Source of the DNA: Zea mays
Lineage: Eukaryota; Streptophyta; Magnoliopsida; Poales; Poaceae
Assembly: GCF_902167145.1 (NCBI RefSeq)
Contig: NC_050097.1
Location: 48,096,095-48,160,094 of the forward strand
DNA length: 64,000 nt
Reading direction: 5' to 3'
In this document: positions 1 through 11,076 of the stretch, piece after piece
Numbering within the stretch: position 1 is the first letter of the stretch
How the letters are laid out: each line of letters starts with the position of its first letter
Notes under the pieces: generated by a model
Told to the model about the DNA's origin: nothing
The model's input: the letters and a program-made list of their open reading frames with translations, nothing else
The model's database searches: none
Translations under genes and position numbers: made by a program

Positions 1-1158
1 GTGAAAATATGCCCAAGGATGATCAAAGTGCAAATCACAAGTTAAGGTATGTTTCTAAGCCTTAGTACATTGGTTTTGTGTACTAATATATTTGTCTAAG
101 TGTTAGAAACAGATAGAAGAAGAGAAGAGAAGACTTGGCTGTGTACAGCCAAGGGGCTGCTTCGGTCTGGGGCACCGGACTGTCCGGTGGTGCACCGGAC
201 AGTGTCCGGTGCGCCAGGCTGCCTCGGCCGAAGAGGCTGCTCTCGGGTTTTTCTCCGGCGACTTCGGCTAAAATTCACCGGACTGTCCGGTGTGCACCGG
301 ACTGTCCGGTGAGCCAACGGTCGGCCGCGCGATCGGCGCGCGACACGTGGCCGAGCCAACGGTCGGAAGGAAGCACCGGACTGTCCGGTGTGCACCGGAC
401 TGTCCGGTGCGCCAGATCTGCAACGGTCGGCAACGGTTGGCTTCGCTTTTTATGGAAACAAATCGGGCACCGGACAGTGTCCGGTGTGCACCGGACTGTC
501 CGGTGCGCCACGAGACAGAAGGCAAAGATGGCCTTCCAGATTTGTTCCCAACGGCTCCTAGCTGCCTTGGGGCTATAAAAGGGACCCCTTGGCGCATGGA
601 GGAGAATACCAAGCATTCCTTGAGCACTCTTGATCACTCACACATCAATCTCGCGCACTTGTTCGACATTCTAGTGATTTGAGCTCCGTTCTAGTGTGCT
701 AGTCTTTTGAGCTCAAGTCTGGGTCTTGTGTGTGCGTATTCGCTGTGATCTTTGTGTCGTGTGTGAGTTGCTAATCCCTCCTTTGCTCTGTGATTCTCTG
801 TGAACATCTTTTGTAAGGGCGAGAGGCTCCAAGTTGTGGAGATTCCTCGCAAACGGGATTGAGAAAAGAAAAGCAAGAACACCGTGGTATTCAAGTTGAT
901 CATTGGATCACTTGAGAGGAGTTGAGTGCAACTCTCGTCCGTTGGGACGCCACAACATGGAGTAGGCAAGTTTTGTACTTGGCCGAACCACGGGATAACC
1001 ACTGTGTCATCTCTGTGATTGGATTCTTGTGGTTATTGTGTTTTGACTCCTCTCTAGCCACTTGGCATAAACTGTGCTAACACCTAATCAAGTTTTGTGG
1101 CTATAAGTTTAAGTTTTTACAGGATCACCTATTCACCCCCCCCCTCTAGGTGCTCTCA
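1..1158 (+). repeat. 5' LTR of the Copia element (left end cut by window)
   Basis: Matches 7687-8843 base for base except two substitutions and one C. It ends in CA at 1158, directly before the primer-binding site. A TATA box (TATAAAA, 574-580) lies downstream of the palindrome array and is the likely core promoter for the genomic RNA. Confidence 0.95.
173..505 (+). promoter_or_regulatory. Array of eight palindromes in four pairs upstream of the LTR TATA box
   Basis: The 17-mer palindrome CACCGGACTGTCCGGTG, or its 19-bp variant with an extra GT in the centre, occurs at 173-189, 193-211, 276-292, 295-311, 374-390, 393-409, 468-486 and 489-505. Copies come in pairs separated by 2-3 bp, and the pairs repeat every ~94-103 bp. 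The array ends about 70 bp before the TATA box, the position of an upstream activating region. Repeated palindromes in LTRs are a known feature of maize sireviruses; the binding protein is not evident. Confidence 0.9.
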
Positions 1159-1160
1159 AT

Positions 1161-1173
1161 TGGTATCAGAACC
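1161..1173 (+). other. Primer-binding site, initiator Met-tRNA type
   Basis: TGGTATCAGAACC begins two bases after the LTR and matches the complement of the initiator Met-tRNA 3' end with one mismatch. It primes minus-strand DNA synthesis. Confidence 0.9.
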
Positions 1174-1208
1174 ATTCTCTTCAAGAAAGGGACTAACCGC
1201 CCGAAGAG

Positions 1209-3614
1209 ATGGATCCTAAGGGGAAGGGAATTGTGATCAACGACAAGGAGAAGGAGTCCTTCGTCAACGAGCCAAGGGATGACAAGTCCAATGACTCGGG
1301 CTCGGGCCACAAGCGAAGAGATGGGAAGAAGAAGAAGACAAGACGCATCAAGGAGATCGTCTACTACGACAGCGATGAGTCCTCTTCTTCCCAAAAGGAC
1401 GACGACTACGACAAACAAAGGAAACCGGTTAATTCTAACTTTTCTTTTGACTACTCTCGTATTCCGCATAGTTCAAATTCACATTTGCTTTCCATTCCAC
1501 TCGGCAAGCCCCCACACTTTGATGGGGAGGACTACGGATTTTGGAGTCACAAAATGCGTAGTCACCTATTCTCTCTCCATCCTAGCATATGGGAGATTGT
1601 AGATAGTGGAATGCACTTTAATAGTTCGGATAGTCCTATATTCATTAATGAGCAAATCCATAAGAATGCACAAGCTACTACTGTTCTTCTAGCCTCATTG
1701 TGCAGGGATGAATATAATAAAGTGAGTGGCTTGGATAACGCCAAGCAAATCTGGGATACCCTCAAGATCTCTCATGAGGGAAATGACGCTACCTTGCTCA
1801 CCAAAATGGAGTTGGTGGAGGGCGAGCTTGGACGGTTCGCGATGATAAGGGGCGAGGAGCCAACTCAAACATACAACCGGCTCAAGACCCTTGTCAACAA
1901 AATAAGGAGCTACGGAAGCACGCGATGGACGGACCACGACGTCGTCCGACTAATGCTCAGGTCCTTTACCGTTCTTGATCCTCATTTGGTGAATAATATT
2001 CGTGAGAATCCCAGGTACACCAAAATGTCGCCCGAAGAAGTACTAGGAAAATTCGTCAGCGGGCGAATGATGATCAAGGAGGCAAGGTATGTGGACGACG
2101 CCTTGAATGGACCGATCAACGAGCCGCAACCTTTTGCTCTCAAAGCCACAGGGAACAAGGAGGCGCTACCCAGCAAGGTGGCGCAAATTGAGGCGGCCGG
2201 TCTTAATGAAGAAGAAATGGCCCTCATTATCAAGAGATTCAAGACGGTGCTAAAGGGTCGCAATGGACAGCCGAGCAAGACTAAGACCAAGGGGAAGCGA
2301 TCATGCTTCAAATGCGGTAAGCTTGGTCATTTTATTGCTAACTGTCCTGATAATGATAGTGACCAGGAAAAGGGGAACAAGAGGGAAAAGAAGAAGCATT
2401 ACAAGAAGGCAAAGGGCGAGGCGCATCTAGGCAAGGAGTGGGACTCGGATTGCTCCTCGTCCGACTCCGACAATGAAGGACTCGCCGCCACCGCCTTCAA
2501 CAAATCAACCCTCTTCCCCAACGAGCGTCACACATGCCTTATGGCAAGAGAGAAGAAGGTATGTACTCGCAACTCTACCTATGCTTCTTCAAGTGAGGAA
2601 GAATCTAGTGATGAGGATGAAGTAGATTATTCATGTTTGTTCAAGGGCTTAGATAGATCTAAGATAGACAAAATTAATGAATTAATTGATGCCTTGAATG
2701 AAAAGAATATACTTTTAGAAAAGCAAGAGGATTTGTTGTATGAAGAGCATGATAAATTTGTTGAGGCACAAAAATCCTATGCTTTAGAAGTTAAGAGAAA
2801 TGAAATGCTTTCTTTTGAACTATCTACTTGTCATGAAACCATTTCTACTTTGAAAGGTGTCAACAATGATTTAAATGCTAAATTAGAAGTAGCAAACAAA
2901 TCCAATTCTTGTGTAGAACATGTTGAAATTTGTACTAGGTGTAAAGACTTTGACATTAATGCTTGTAGTGAACACCTAGTTTCAATTTCCAAGCTTAATG
3001 ATGAACTGGCTAGTCTTAATGCTCAACTTAAGACTAGCAAGAATGATTTCGATAAGCTAAAATTTGCAAGGGATGCCTACACAATTGGTAGACACCCCTC
3101 AATTAAGGATGGACTTGGCTTCAAGAGAGAAGCTAAGAACTTAACAAGCCATAAGGCTCCCATTCCCGCCAAGGAGAAAGGGAAGGCCCCTATGGCTACT
3201 AGTGCTAAAAGGAACCATGCATTTTTGTATCATGATAGAAGACAAACTAGAAATGTAAGTCATGATGCTTATGATTCATATGTTTATGATTCTCATACCA
3301 TGTTTGCTCCTAGTTCCTCTTATGTGTATGATAGAAATATTACTAGGAGAAATGTTGTTCCTAAAAGAAATGCTATTCATCATGTGCCTAGAAGGAATGT
3401 TATTCATGCTCCTAGGAAAATAGCAAATGAACCTTCCACAATTTATTATGCTTTAAATGCTTCCTTTGCTATTTGTAGAAAGGATAAGAAAATTGTTGCT
3501 AGGAAGTTAGGGGCAAAATGCAAGGGAGACAAAACTTGCATTTGGGTCCCTAAGGATATTTGCACTAACCTTGTAGGACCCAACATGAGTTGGGTACCTA
3601 AGACCCAAGCCTAA
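1209..3614 (+). CDS. gag: Copia (Sirevirus) Gag polyprotein
   Basis: An 801-residue Gag begins 35 bp after the primer-binding site. It opens with a charged, Lys/Ser-rich stretch. A Copia gag domain follows (about residues 90-250, with the [11 protein letters not shown] and [12 protein letters not shown] signatures). A CCHC zinc knuckle ([14 protein letters not shown], about residues 366-379) marks nucleocapsid. An acidic linker and a long predicted coiled coil (about 480-620) come next, then a Tyr/His/Arg-rich tail. The long C-terminal extension past the knuckle is typical of sireviruses. The frame is intact and closes with TAA at 3612-3614, seven bases before the open pol frame in another phase. 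Gag should form the virus-like particle in the cytoplasm. Confidence 0.92.
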   Translation: MDPKGKGIVINDKEKESFVNEPRDDKSNDSGSGHKRRDGKKKKTRRIKEIVYYDSDESSSSQKDDDYDKQRKPVNSNFSFDYSRIPHSSNSHLLSIPLGKPPHFDGEDYGFWSHKMRSHLFSLHPSIWEIVDSGMHFNSSDSPIFINEQIHKNAQATTVLLASLCRDEYNKVSGLDNAKQIWDTLKISHEGNDATLLTKMELVEGELGRFAMIRGEEPTQTYNRLKTLVNKIRSYGSTRWTDHDVVRLMLRSFTVLDPHLVNNIRENPRYTKMSPEEVLGKFVSGRMMIKEARYVDDALNGPINEPQPFALKATGNKEALPSKVAQIEAAGLNEEEMALIIKRFKTVLKGRNGQPSKTKTKGKRSCFKCGKLGHFIANCPDNDSDQEKGNKREKKKHYKKAKGEAHLGKEWDSDCSSSDSDNEGLAATAFNKSTLFPNERHTCLMAREKKVCTRNSTYASSSEEESSDEDEVDYSCLFKGLDRSKIDKINELIDALNEKNILLEKQEDLLYEEHDKFVEAQKSYALEVKRNEMLSFELSTCHETISTLKGVNNDLNAKLEVANKSNSCVEHVEICTRCKDFDINACSEHLVSISKLNDELASLNAQLKTSKNDFDKLKFARDAYTIGRHPSIKDGLGFKREAKNLTSHKAPIPAKEKGKAPMATSAKRNHAFLYHDRRQTRNVSHDAYDSYVYDSHTMFAPSSSYVYDRNITRRNVVPKRNAIHHVPRRNVIHAPRKIANEPSTIYYALNASFAICRKDKKIVARKLGAKCKGDKTCIWVPKDICTNLVGPNMSWVPKTQA

Positions 3615-3621
3615 ATTTGCC

Positions 3622-6600
3622 TTGCAGGTTTATGCATCCGGGGGTTCAAGCTGGATTATTGATAGCGGATGCACAAACCATATGACGGGGGAGAAGAAGA
3701 TGTTCACCTCCTACGTCAAGAATAAGGATTCCCAAGATTCAATCATATTCGGTGATGGGAATCAAGGCAAGGTAAAAGGGTTAGGTAAAATTGCAATTTC
3801 TAATGAGCACTCTATCTCTAATGTGTTTTTAGTAGAGTCACTAGGATATAATTTACTATCTGTTAGTCAATTGTGCAATATGGGATATAACTGTCTGTTT
3901 ACAAATGTAGATGTGTCTGTCTTTAGAAGAAGTGATGGTTCACTAGCTTTTAAGGGTGTATTAGACGACAAACTTTATTTAGTTGATTTTGCAAAAGAAG
4001 AGGCCGGTCTAGATGCATGCTTAATGGCTAAGACTTGCATGGGCTGGCTGTGGCATCGCCGCTTAGCACATGTGGGGATGAAGAACCTTCACAAGCTTCT
4101 AAAGGGAGAACACGTGATAGGTCTAACCAATGTTCAATTCGAAAAAGATAGACCTTGTGCAGCTTGTCAAGCAGGGAAACAGGTGGGAGGAGCGCATCAC
4201 AGCAAGAATGTGATGACCACTTCAAGACCCCTGGAGCTGCTGCATATGGACCTCTTCGGACCCGTCGCCTATCTAAGCATAGGGGGAAGTAAGTATGGTT
4301 TAGTTATTGTTGATGATTTTTCCCGCTTCACTTGGGTGTTCTTTTTGCAGGATAAGTCTGAAACCCAAGGGACCCTCAAACGCTTCCTCAGGAGAGCTCA
4401 AAATGAGTTTGAGCTCAAAGTGAAAAAGATAAGAAGCGACAACGGGTCCGAGTTCAAGAACCTTCAAGTGGAGGAGTTCCTTGAAGAGGAAGGGATCAAG
4501 CACGAGTTCTCCGCTCCCTACACACCACAGCAAAATGGTGTGGTAGAGAGGAAGAACAGGACGCTCATCGACATGGCGAGGACGATGCTAGGAGAGTTCA
4601 AGACCCCCGAGTGCTTTTGGACGGAAGCCGTGAACACGGCGTGCCACGCCATCAACAGGGTCTACCTTCATCGCCTCCTCAAGAAGACGTCGTATGAGCT
4701 ACTAACCGGTAACAAACCCAATGTATCGTACTTTCGTGTATTTGGGAGTAAATGCTACATTCTAGTAAAGAAGGGTAGAAATTCTAAGTTTGCTCCCAAA
4801 GCTGTAGAAGGGTTTTTATTAGGTTATGACTCAAATACAAAGGCGTATAGAGTCTTCAACAAATCATCGGGTTTGGTTGAAGTCTCTAGCGACGTTGTAT
4901 TTGATGAGACTAATGGCTCTCCAAGAGAGCAAGTTGTTGATTGTGATGATGTAGATGAAGAAGATGTTCCGACGGCCGCTATACGGACCATGGCGATTGG
5001 AGAAGTACGGCCACAGGAACAAGATGAACGAGATCAACCTTCTTCCTCAACTATGGTGCAACCCCCAACCAAAGATGACGAACAGGTACCTCAAGTGGAG
5101 GCGCTTGATCAAGGGGGAGCACAAGATGATCAAGTGATAGAGGAAGAAGCGCAACCGGCACCTCCAACTCAAGTTCGAGCGATGATTCAAAGGGATCATC
5201 CCGTCGACCAAATTCTGGGTGACATTAGCAAGGGAGTAACTACTCGATCTCGATTAGTTAATTTTTGTGAGCATTACTCCTTTGTCTCTTCTATTGAGCC
5301 TTTCAGGGTAGAAGAGGCCTTGCTAGATCCGGACTGGGTGTTGGCCATGCAAGAGGAGTTAAACAACTTCAAGCGCAATGAAGTTTGGACACTGGTGCCT
5401 CGTCCGAAGCAAAATGTTGTGGGAACCAAGTGGGTGTTCCGCAACAAACAGGACGAGCACGGGGTGGTGACGAGGAACAAGGCTCGACTTGTGGCAAAAG
5501 GTTATGCCCAAGTCGCAGGTTTGGATTTCGAGGAGACTTTTGCTCCTGTGGCTAGGCTAGAATCAATTCGTATCTTGCTAGCATATGCCGCTCACCATTC
5601 TTTCAGGTTGTTTCAAATGGATGTGAAGAGCGCCTTCCTCAACGGGCCAATCAAGGAGGAGGTGTACGTGGAGCAACCCCCTGGCTTCGAGGATGAACGG
5701 TACCCCGACCATGTGTGTAAGCTCTCTAAGGCGCTCTATGGACTTAAGCAAGCCCCAAGAGCATGGTATGAATGCCTTAGAGATTTCTTAATTGCTAATG
5801 CTTTCAAGGTTGGGAAAGCCGATCCAACTCTTTTTACTAAGACTTGTAATGGTGATTTGTTTGTGTGCCAAATTTATGTCGATGACATAATATTTGGTTC
5901 TACTAACCAAAAGTCTTGTGAAGAGTTTAGCAGGGTGATGACGCAGAAATTCGAGATGTCGATGATGGGCGAGTTGAACTACTTCCTTGGGTTCCAAGTG
6001 AAGCAACTCAAGGACGGCACCTTCATCTCCCAAACGAAGTACACGCAAGATCTGCTAAAGCGGTTTGGGATGAAGGACGCCAAGCCCGCAAAGACTCCGA
6101 TGGGGACCGACGGACACACCGACCTCAACAAAGGAGGTAAGTCCGTTGATCAAAAAGCATACCGGTCAATGATAGGTTCTTTGCTTTACTTATGTGCTAG
6201 TAGACCGGATATTATGCTTAGCGTATGCATGTGTGCTAGATTTCAATCCGATCCTAAGGAGTGTCACTTAGTGGCGGTGAAGCGAATTCTTAGATATTTG
6301 GTTGCTACGCCTTGCTTCGGGCTCTGGTATCCAAAGGGGTCTACCTTTGACTTAGTTGGATACTCAGACTCCGACTATGCTGGATGTAAGGTCGATAGGA
6401 AGAGTACATCGGGGACGTGCCAATTCTTAGGAAGGTCCCTGGTGTCATGGAACTCTAAGAAACAAACATCCGTTGCCCTATCCACCGCTGAGGCCGAGTA
6501 CGTTGCCGCAGGTCAGTGTTGCGCGCAACTACTTTGGATGAGGCAAACCCTCCGGGACTTTGGCTACAATCTGAGCAAAGTCCCACTCCTATGTGACAAT

Positions 6601-6828
6601 GAGAGTGCTATCCGCATGGCGGAGAATCCTGTTGAGCACAGCCGCACAAAGCACATAGACATCCGGCATCACTTTTTGAGAGACCACCAGCAAAAGGGGG
6701 ATATCAAAGTGTTTCATGTTAGCACCGAGAACCAGCTAGCCGATATCTTTACCAAGCCTCTAGATGAGAAGACCTTTTGCAGGCTGCGTAGTGAGCTAAA
6801 TATCTTAGATTCGCGGAACTTGGATTGA
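3622..6828 (+). CDS. pol: Copia Pol: protease, integrase, reverse transcriptase, RNase H
   Basis: About 1068 residues are open without interruption in a different phase from gag. Domains in order: aspartic protease (DSGCTNHM, D14); GAG-pre-integrase and HHCC zinc finger (from about residue 145); DDE integrase core with DNGSEF and [16 protein letters not shown] with [10 protein letters not shown] and the catalytic YVDD at about residues 752-755; RNase H with YSDSDYAGC and LSTAEAEY. Catalytic residues look intact. There is no ATG at the frame start (3622 is TTG), so expression requires frameshifting or splicing from gag. Stop is TGA at 6826-6828. With near-identical LTRs this could be a mobile copy. 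Confidence 0.93.
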   Translation: MQVYASGGSSWIIDSGCTNHMTGEKKMFTSYVKNKDSQDSIIFGDGNQGKVKGLGKIAISNEHSISNVFLVESLGYNLLSVSQLCNMGYNCLFTNVDVSVFRRSDGSLAFKGVLDDKLYLVDFAKEEAGLDACLMAKTCMGWLWHRRLAHVGMKNLHKLLKGEHVIGLTNVQFEKDRPCAACQAGKQVGGAHHSKNVMTTSRPLELLHMDLFGPVAYLSIGGSKYGLVIVDDFSRFTWVFFLQDKSETQGTLKRFLRRAQNEFELKVKKIRSDNGSEFKNLQVEEFLEEEGIKHEFSAPYTPQQNGVVERKNRTLIDMARTMLGEFKTPECFWTEAVNTACHAINRVYLHRLLKKTSYELLTGNKPNVSYFRVFGSKCYILVKKGRNSKFAPKAVEGFLLGYDSNTKAYRVFNKSSGLVEVSSDVVFDETNGSPREQVVDCDDVDEEDVPTAAIRTMAIGEVRPQEQDERDQPSSSTMVQPPTKDDEQVPQVEALDQGGAQDDQVIEEEAQPAPPTQVRAMIQRDHPVDQILGDISKGVTTRSRLVNFCEHYSFVSSIEPFRVEEALLDPDWVLAMQEELNNFKRNEVWTLVPRPKQNVVGTKWVFRNKQDEHGVVTRNKARLVAKGYAQVAGLDFEETFAPVARLESIRILLAYAAHHSFRLFQMDVKSAFLNGPIKEEVYVEQPPGFEDERYPDHVCKLSKALYGLKQAPRAWYECLRDFLIANAFKVGKADPTLFTKTCNGDLFVCQIYVDDIIFGSTNQKSCEEFSRVMTQKFEMSMMGELNYFLGFQVKQLKDGTFISQTKYTQDLLKRFGMKDAKPAKTPMGTDGHTDLNKGGKSVDQKAYRSMIGSLLYLCASRPDIMLSVCMCARFQSDPKECHLVAVKRILRYLVATPCFGLWYPKGSTFDLVGYSDSDYAGCKVDRKSTSGTCQFLGRSLVSWNSKKQTSVALSTAEAEYVAAGQCCAQLLWMRQTLRDFGYNLSKVPLLCDNESAIRMAENPVEHSRTKHIDIRHHFLRDHQQKGDIKVFHVSTENQLADIFTKPLDEKTFCRLRSELNILDSRNLD

Positions 6829-7614
6829 ATTGTAGCATACATGTGTTTATGCCTTTGATCATGTTCATTCTGCATTTTGTTGCTTATTATGGTGCTCAAG
6901 TTGTACAAACCCTCCCTGGACCTCACAAGTCCGTTGCAAAGTGATGCACATGTTTAGGGGGAGATGTGTTACAACTTGACCCTTTGAGACTAACCTTGTG
7001 CTTGAGTTTGATAATTTAGTCTCGAAGGAGGATTGAAAGGGAAAAGGTGGACTTGGACCATGAAAGACTTCCACTGCACTCCGATGAGAGGGTAACTAAT
7101 TCCAAGTTCATCTCATGAAATCTTATTGCCATTTGCTCTTAATTGAAGACTTTGGTGAGGCAATGAGGTTAAAAGGCCAAGATTGATCCCGTTTTGGTGC
7201 TTGATGCCAAAGGGGGAGAAAATAAAGGCCAAAGCGATAAATGGATCAGCTACCACTTGAGAGATTTTGAAAATAGTAGAATAGAGTTTTTGTTGTGTCA
7301 AAAGCTTTTATTGTCTCTCTTGTCAAAAGTTGGCTTCTTGTGGGGAGAAGTATTGATTATGGGAAATAGGGGGAGTTTTTGAAATCTTTGATCAATCTCT
7401 TTTGGAATAACTCTCTTTATGCTTCAACATGTGTGTTTGACTTAGAGATAGAGATTTGAGTTTGATTTGCAAAAACAAACCAAGTGGTGGCAAAGGATGA
7501 TCCATATATGCCAAAATTGAATCAAAACCAATTTGAGTTTTTATTTGAAGTGATTTTGCACTTGTTCCACTTGCTTTATGTTGTGTTGGCATAAATCACC
7601 AAAAAGGGGGAGAT
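6829..7614 (+). other. Copia 3' non-coding region with repeated polypurine tracts
   Basis: No ORF is supported. Four purine runs of the AAAGGGGGAGA type appear near 6955, 7208, 7367 and 7601; the last abuts the 3' LTR and is the canonical polypurine tract. Multiple tracts are described for sireviruses. No envelope-like ORF is present. Confidence 0.85.
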
Positions 7615-8843
7615 TGAAAGGGAAATGTGCCCTTGGGCCATTTCTAAGTATTTTGGTGATTGAGTGCAAACACAAGTGCTTAAAATGTGAAAATATGCCC
7701 AAGGATGATCAAAGTGCAAATCACAAGTTAAGGTATGTTTCTAAGCCTTAGTACATTGGTTTTGTGTACTAATATATTTGTCTAAGTGTTAGAAACAGAT
7801 AGAAGAAGAGAAGAGAAGACTTGGCTGTGTACAGCCAAGGGGCTGCTTCGGTCTGGGGCACCGGACTGTCCGGTGGTGCACCGGACAGTGTCCGGTGCGC
7901 CAGGCTGCCTCGGCCGAAGAGGCTGCTCTCGGGTTTTTCTCCGGCGACTTCGGCTAAAATTCACCGGACTGTCCGGTGTGCACCGGACTGTCCGGTGAGC
8001 CAACGGTCGGCCGCGCGATCGGCGCGCGACATGTGGCCGAGCCAACGGTCGGAAGGAAGCACCGGACTGTCCGGTGTGCACCGGACTGTCCGGTGCGCCA
8101 GATCTGCAACGGTCGGCAACGGTTGGCTTCGCTTTTTATGGAAACAAATCGGGCACCGGACAGTGTCCGGTGTGCACCGGACTGTCCGGTGCGCCACGAG
8201 ACAGAAGGCAAAGATGGCCTTCCAGATTTGTTCCCAACGGCTCCTAGCTGCCTTGGGGCTATAAAAGGGACCCCTTGGCGCATGGAGGAGAATACCAAGC
8301 ATTCCTTGAGCACTCTTGATCACTCACACATCAATCTCGCGCACTTGTTCGACATTCTAGTGATTTGAGCTCCGTTCTAGTGTGCTAGTCTTTTGAGCTC
8401 AAGTCTGGGTCTTGTGTGTGCGTATTCGCTGTGATCTTTGTGTCGTGTGTGAGTTGCTAATCCCTCCTTTGCTCTGTGATTCTCTGTGAACATCTTTTGT
8501 AAGGGCGAGAGGCTCCAAGTTGTGGAGATTCCTCGCAAACGGGATTGAGAAAAGAAAAGCAAGAACACCGTGGTATTCAAGTTGATCATTGGATCACTTG
8601 AGAGGAGTTGAGTGCAACTCTCGTCCGTTGGGACGCCACAACGTGGAGTAGGCAAGTTTTGTACTTGGCCGAACCACGGGATAACCACTGTGTCATCTCT
8701 GTGATTGGATTCTTGTGGTTATTGTGTTTTGACTCCTCTCTAGCCACTTGGCATAAACTGTGCTAACACCTAATCAAGTTTTGTGGCTATAAGTTTAAGT
8801 TTTTACAGGATCACCTATTCACCCCCCCCTCTAGGTGCTCTCA
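7615..8843 (+). repeat. 3' LTR of the Copia element (complete, 1229 bp)
   Basis: Starts TGAAAGGG directly after the last polypurine tract and ends GCTCTCA. It carries the same eight palindromes at +7686 and a TATA box at 8260-8266. The next bases (AAACT, 8844-8848) should be the target duplication, whose partner is outside the window. Confidence 0.95.
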
Positions 8844-11076
8844 AAACTTCAGAATGATTGCTCTTGCGCAAAATAAGAGCTAAGAAAAATCAGAAATCTG
8901 TTGTTTGATATTTTTCAAATATAGTGGTAGTAGAAAGCACCTCTTTGGCTAGAAACTTGAGAAAACCCTAGTACAATAACTAATAGGTATTAATGGCTAA
9001 AATTTTGTGCCAAGTCATGTTATAGAACCTAAAAGCCAGCAAAAATAAGTTTTAGAGAATTACCTACTGTTAAGTAATAGTTATAGTTCAAAACACCCCT
9101 TCTGCCCTAGAATTTGGTAATTTTGTCCGGAGAAAACTACTCACTTTTTGATCCTCAAATTTTGAGACAGAAAATTATACACCAGTAATAAGCCACTGTA
9201 ATTTTTGCAGAATTTTTGGAATTTTATTAAAACAACTTGTAGTTCAAACCCACTCCAAAAACTTAAGGAGAATAAAGAAAAAGAAAGAAGAAATAAACCT
9301 CACTCCAATGAGTCCAACTTGAATTCTTGTCAAACTCACTAAGGCTTTAAAAAGAATTAGTGGAACCCCAAAAATAAACCTACCACTTACCTTAGCTAAG
9401 TTTGATCCAATTTACCAAGTATACCACCCAGAAGTCTTACATAAGTAAAGTTAACCTTGTCTAACTCAAGTAGATCATACACCGTCAAAAGTTGTAATTT
9501 CTAAAGCACGTATCATATCATGCATATATCTTACGCATTGCATTCATTAGATTGTAATCTTGCCGACGGAGAGTACGTGCTCATCCCCGAGCAAGGATCT
9601 GTCCAAGAGGAGGACCAGGAGCAAGCTTCCGAGGCTGCTGTTGAGGATCTCCCCGCAGCCCCAGCAATTGAAGGCAAGCCTCGGTTTATATGCATAACCG
9701 TATTATTATATGCTACTTTACTACACTTAATGCTTGTAGGATTGTAATGTGCACTTAAGTGTAGGAGTTGCTTGAAACCTCTAGTTGCATGAACTTAGAA
9801 TTCCTTTTTGAGATGAATACTAGTATGCTAGGTCGAGTAGCTGCTTGCTAATCAGGATCTCGGTAGAAGTCGAGTGATTTTTCTAGCACTCGCGCGAGGT
9901 CAGGAATTGATTGTATTCATCTTGATAATGGGATCTATGTTAGTCTATGGACTTGGATCCAGGGAGGATGCCTTGACCATGAGACGGGAAAAAGAATTAA
10001 GGATTAATGTGTGGATACCTGAGTCAAGCTTTTGAACGTACTAAGCTCATGCCGGGAAAAATGGTAACCGGTAAACCTAGTACCTGAGTGAAGCCAGGCG
10101 TGGACTTTATCCCTCATGCGACCTGAGACTGGGTCTCCCATGCTAGCTATGGTGGGTACAAGTGCGGTCACTGCACGGCGGCAGCCGGGGTCAGTGGAGC
10201 ATTGTATGCCAAGGCGGTGAGGCCTGGACGCGAACGGGGAATCGATGGGGACGGTTGTCATGAGTGGGGTCGGAGTACCCTGACATGCCGTGTGTTTAGG
10301 TTTACCTTGCAAGGTTAAAACCCGATTCGAATCGTCTGCTTCTCGCAGCTAATGAGACTGCTTGACCCCTTGTACTGCATCGAGTAAGAAGTGAAATGAG
10401 GTTACATGAGATAATTTGTTGATTGAACTAAATGTTTGTCCCCATGTATGCTTAGAAGGAGCAAATCTAGCTAAGTTAATGAGGATAGAATTTGAAAAGC
10501 TAAAAATTGATTTTAGAAACAGCTAGTGCTTTTGGCAAACCAAACCCCTCAGCCAAACATCTTCATAGTCTATAGGTAGAGGAGTAGACTCCTCACACCG
10601 GTTAAGTCTAGCTGAGTATTAGTATACTCAGCCTTGCTTGTGGCATAATTATTGCAGGTAACATTCAGGAAATGGTTGATGGTGTGACTTGGCCTACCAC
10701 CCTGCCACCGGGTTGGACGGTCGAGTGGGATGTTGCTCCGGCAGGAGAGGAGCACGAGGAGTAGGGGGCTAGGCCTTGCCCATTTCCTCGATACCGACGA
10801 GATCGATTATCCGCTGCATTTTATTTCGTGAACTCTTATTTGCTACTCAAAAACTCCGATCTATGTAATAATTCAGCACTTAATGTGAGGTTTCCTGTTT
10901 TATTGTATTTCTTATGTGACTCACCTTCGAGTGAGATTGTGGAATTTGATCCTGGTTAAGTGGCTCTATCAGACTAGATCTGAGGGACTGACGGGTTGTT
11001 CCGATTCAAGTGTGTTACGACCCCTGAGGCGTGACTTAGGCACTTAAGCTAGAATAATTCGGGTGGTTCTGCCACA
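8844..11076 (+). mobile_element. Gypsy-type LTR fragment X (3' part)
   Basis: AT-rich sequence without credible genes, bounded left by the Copia insertion and right by an LTR-like end (TTCTGCCACA, 11076). It holds the hairpin motif GAGTAT-TAGT-ATACTC (10614-10629) followed by CCTTGCT, as in the LTRs of elements A and B. A 75-codon acidic ORF (9520-9747) resembles a short acidic stretch in the B LTR and is not called a gene. No primer-binding site follows; element A's 5' LTR resumes at 11077. It is either a solo LTR or the right LTR of an element extending left of the window. Confidence 0.65.

Larger units (their letters stand above)
1..8843 (+). mobile_element. Sirevirus-type Copia LTR retrotransposon (Ji/Opie-like), near complete
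   Basis: Two nearly identical LTRs flank a Met-tRNA-type primer-binding site, gag, pol and a purine-rich 3' region. The order protease-integrase-RT-RNase H in pol defines Copia. The long gag, repeated polypurine tracts and palindrome-rich LTR fit the Sirevirus lineage; Ji/Opie is recognition from memory. By eye the LTR copies differ by two substitutions (near 345/8031 and 957/8643) and one C-tract base over about 1158 bp. At the commonly used grass rate of 1.3e-8 per site per year this implies well under 0.1 My. The first ~72 bp of the 5' LTR lie outside the window, so the target duplication cannot be checked. It is the innermost element of the left nest. Confidence 0.93.

Noticed and set aside
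173..505. Regularly spaced repeats resembling a CRISPR array
   Set aside because: Repeats are palindromic transcription-type motifs in a eukaryotic LTR, duplicated in the other LTR, with unequal spacers and no associated genes.
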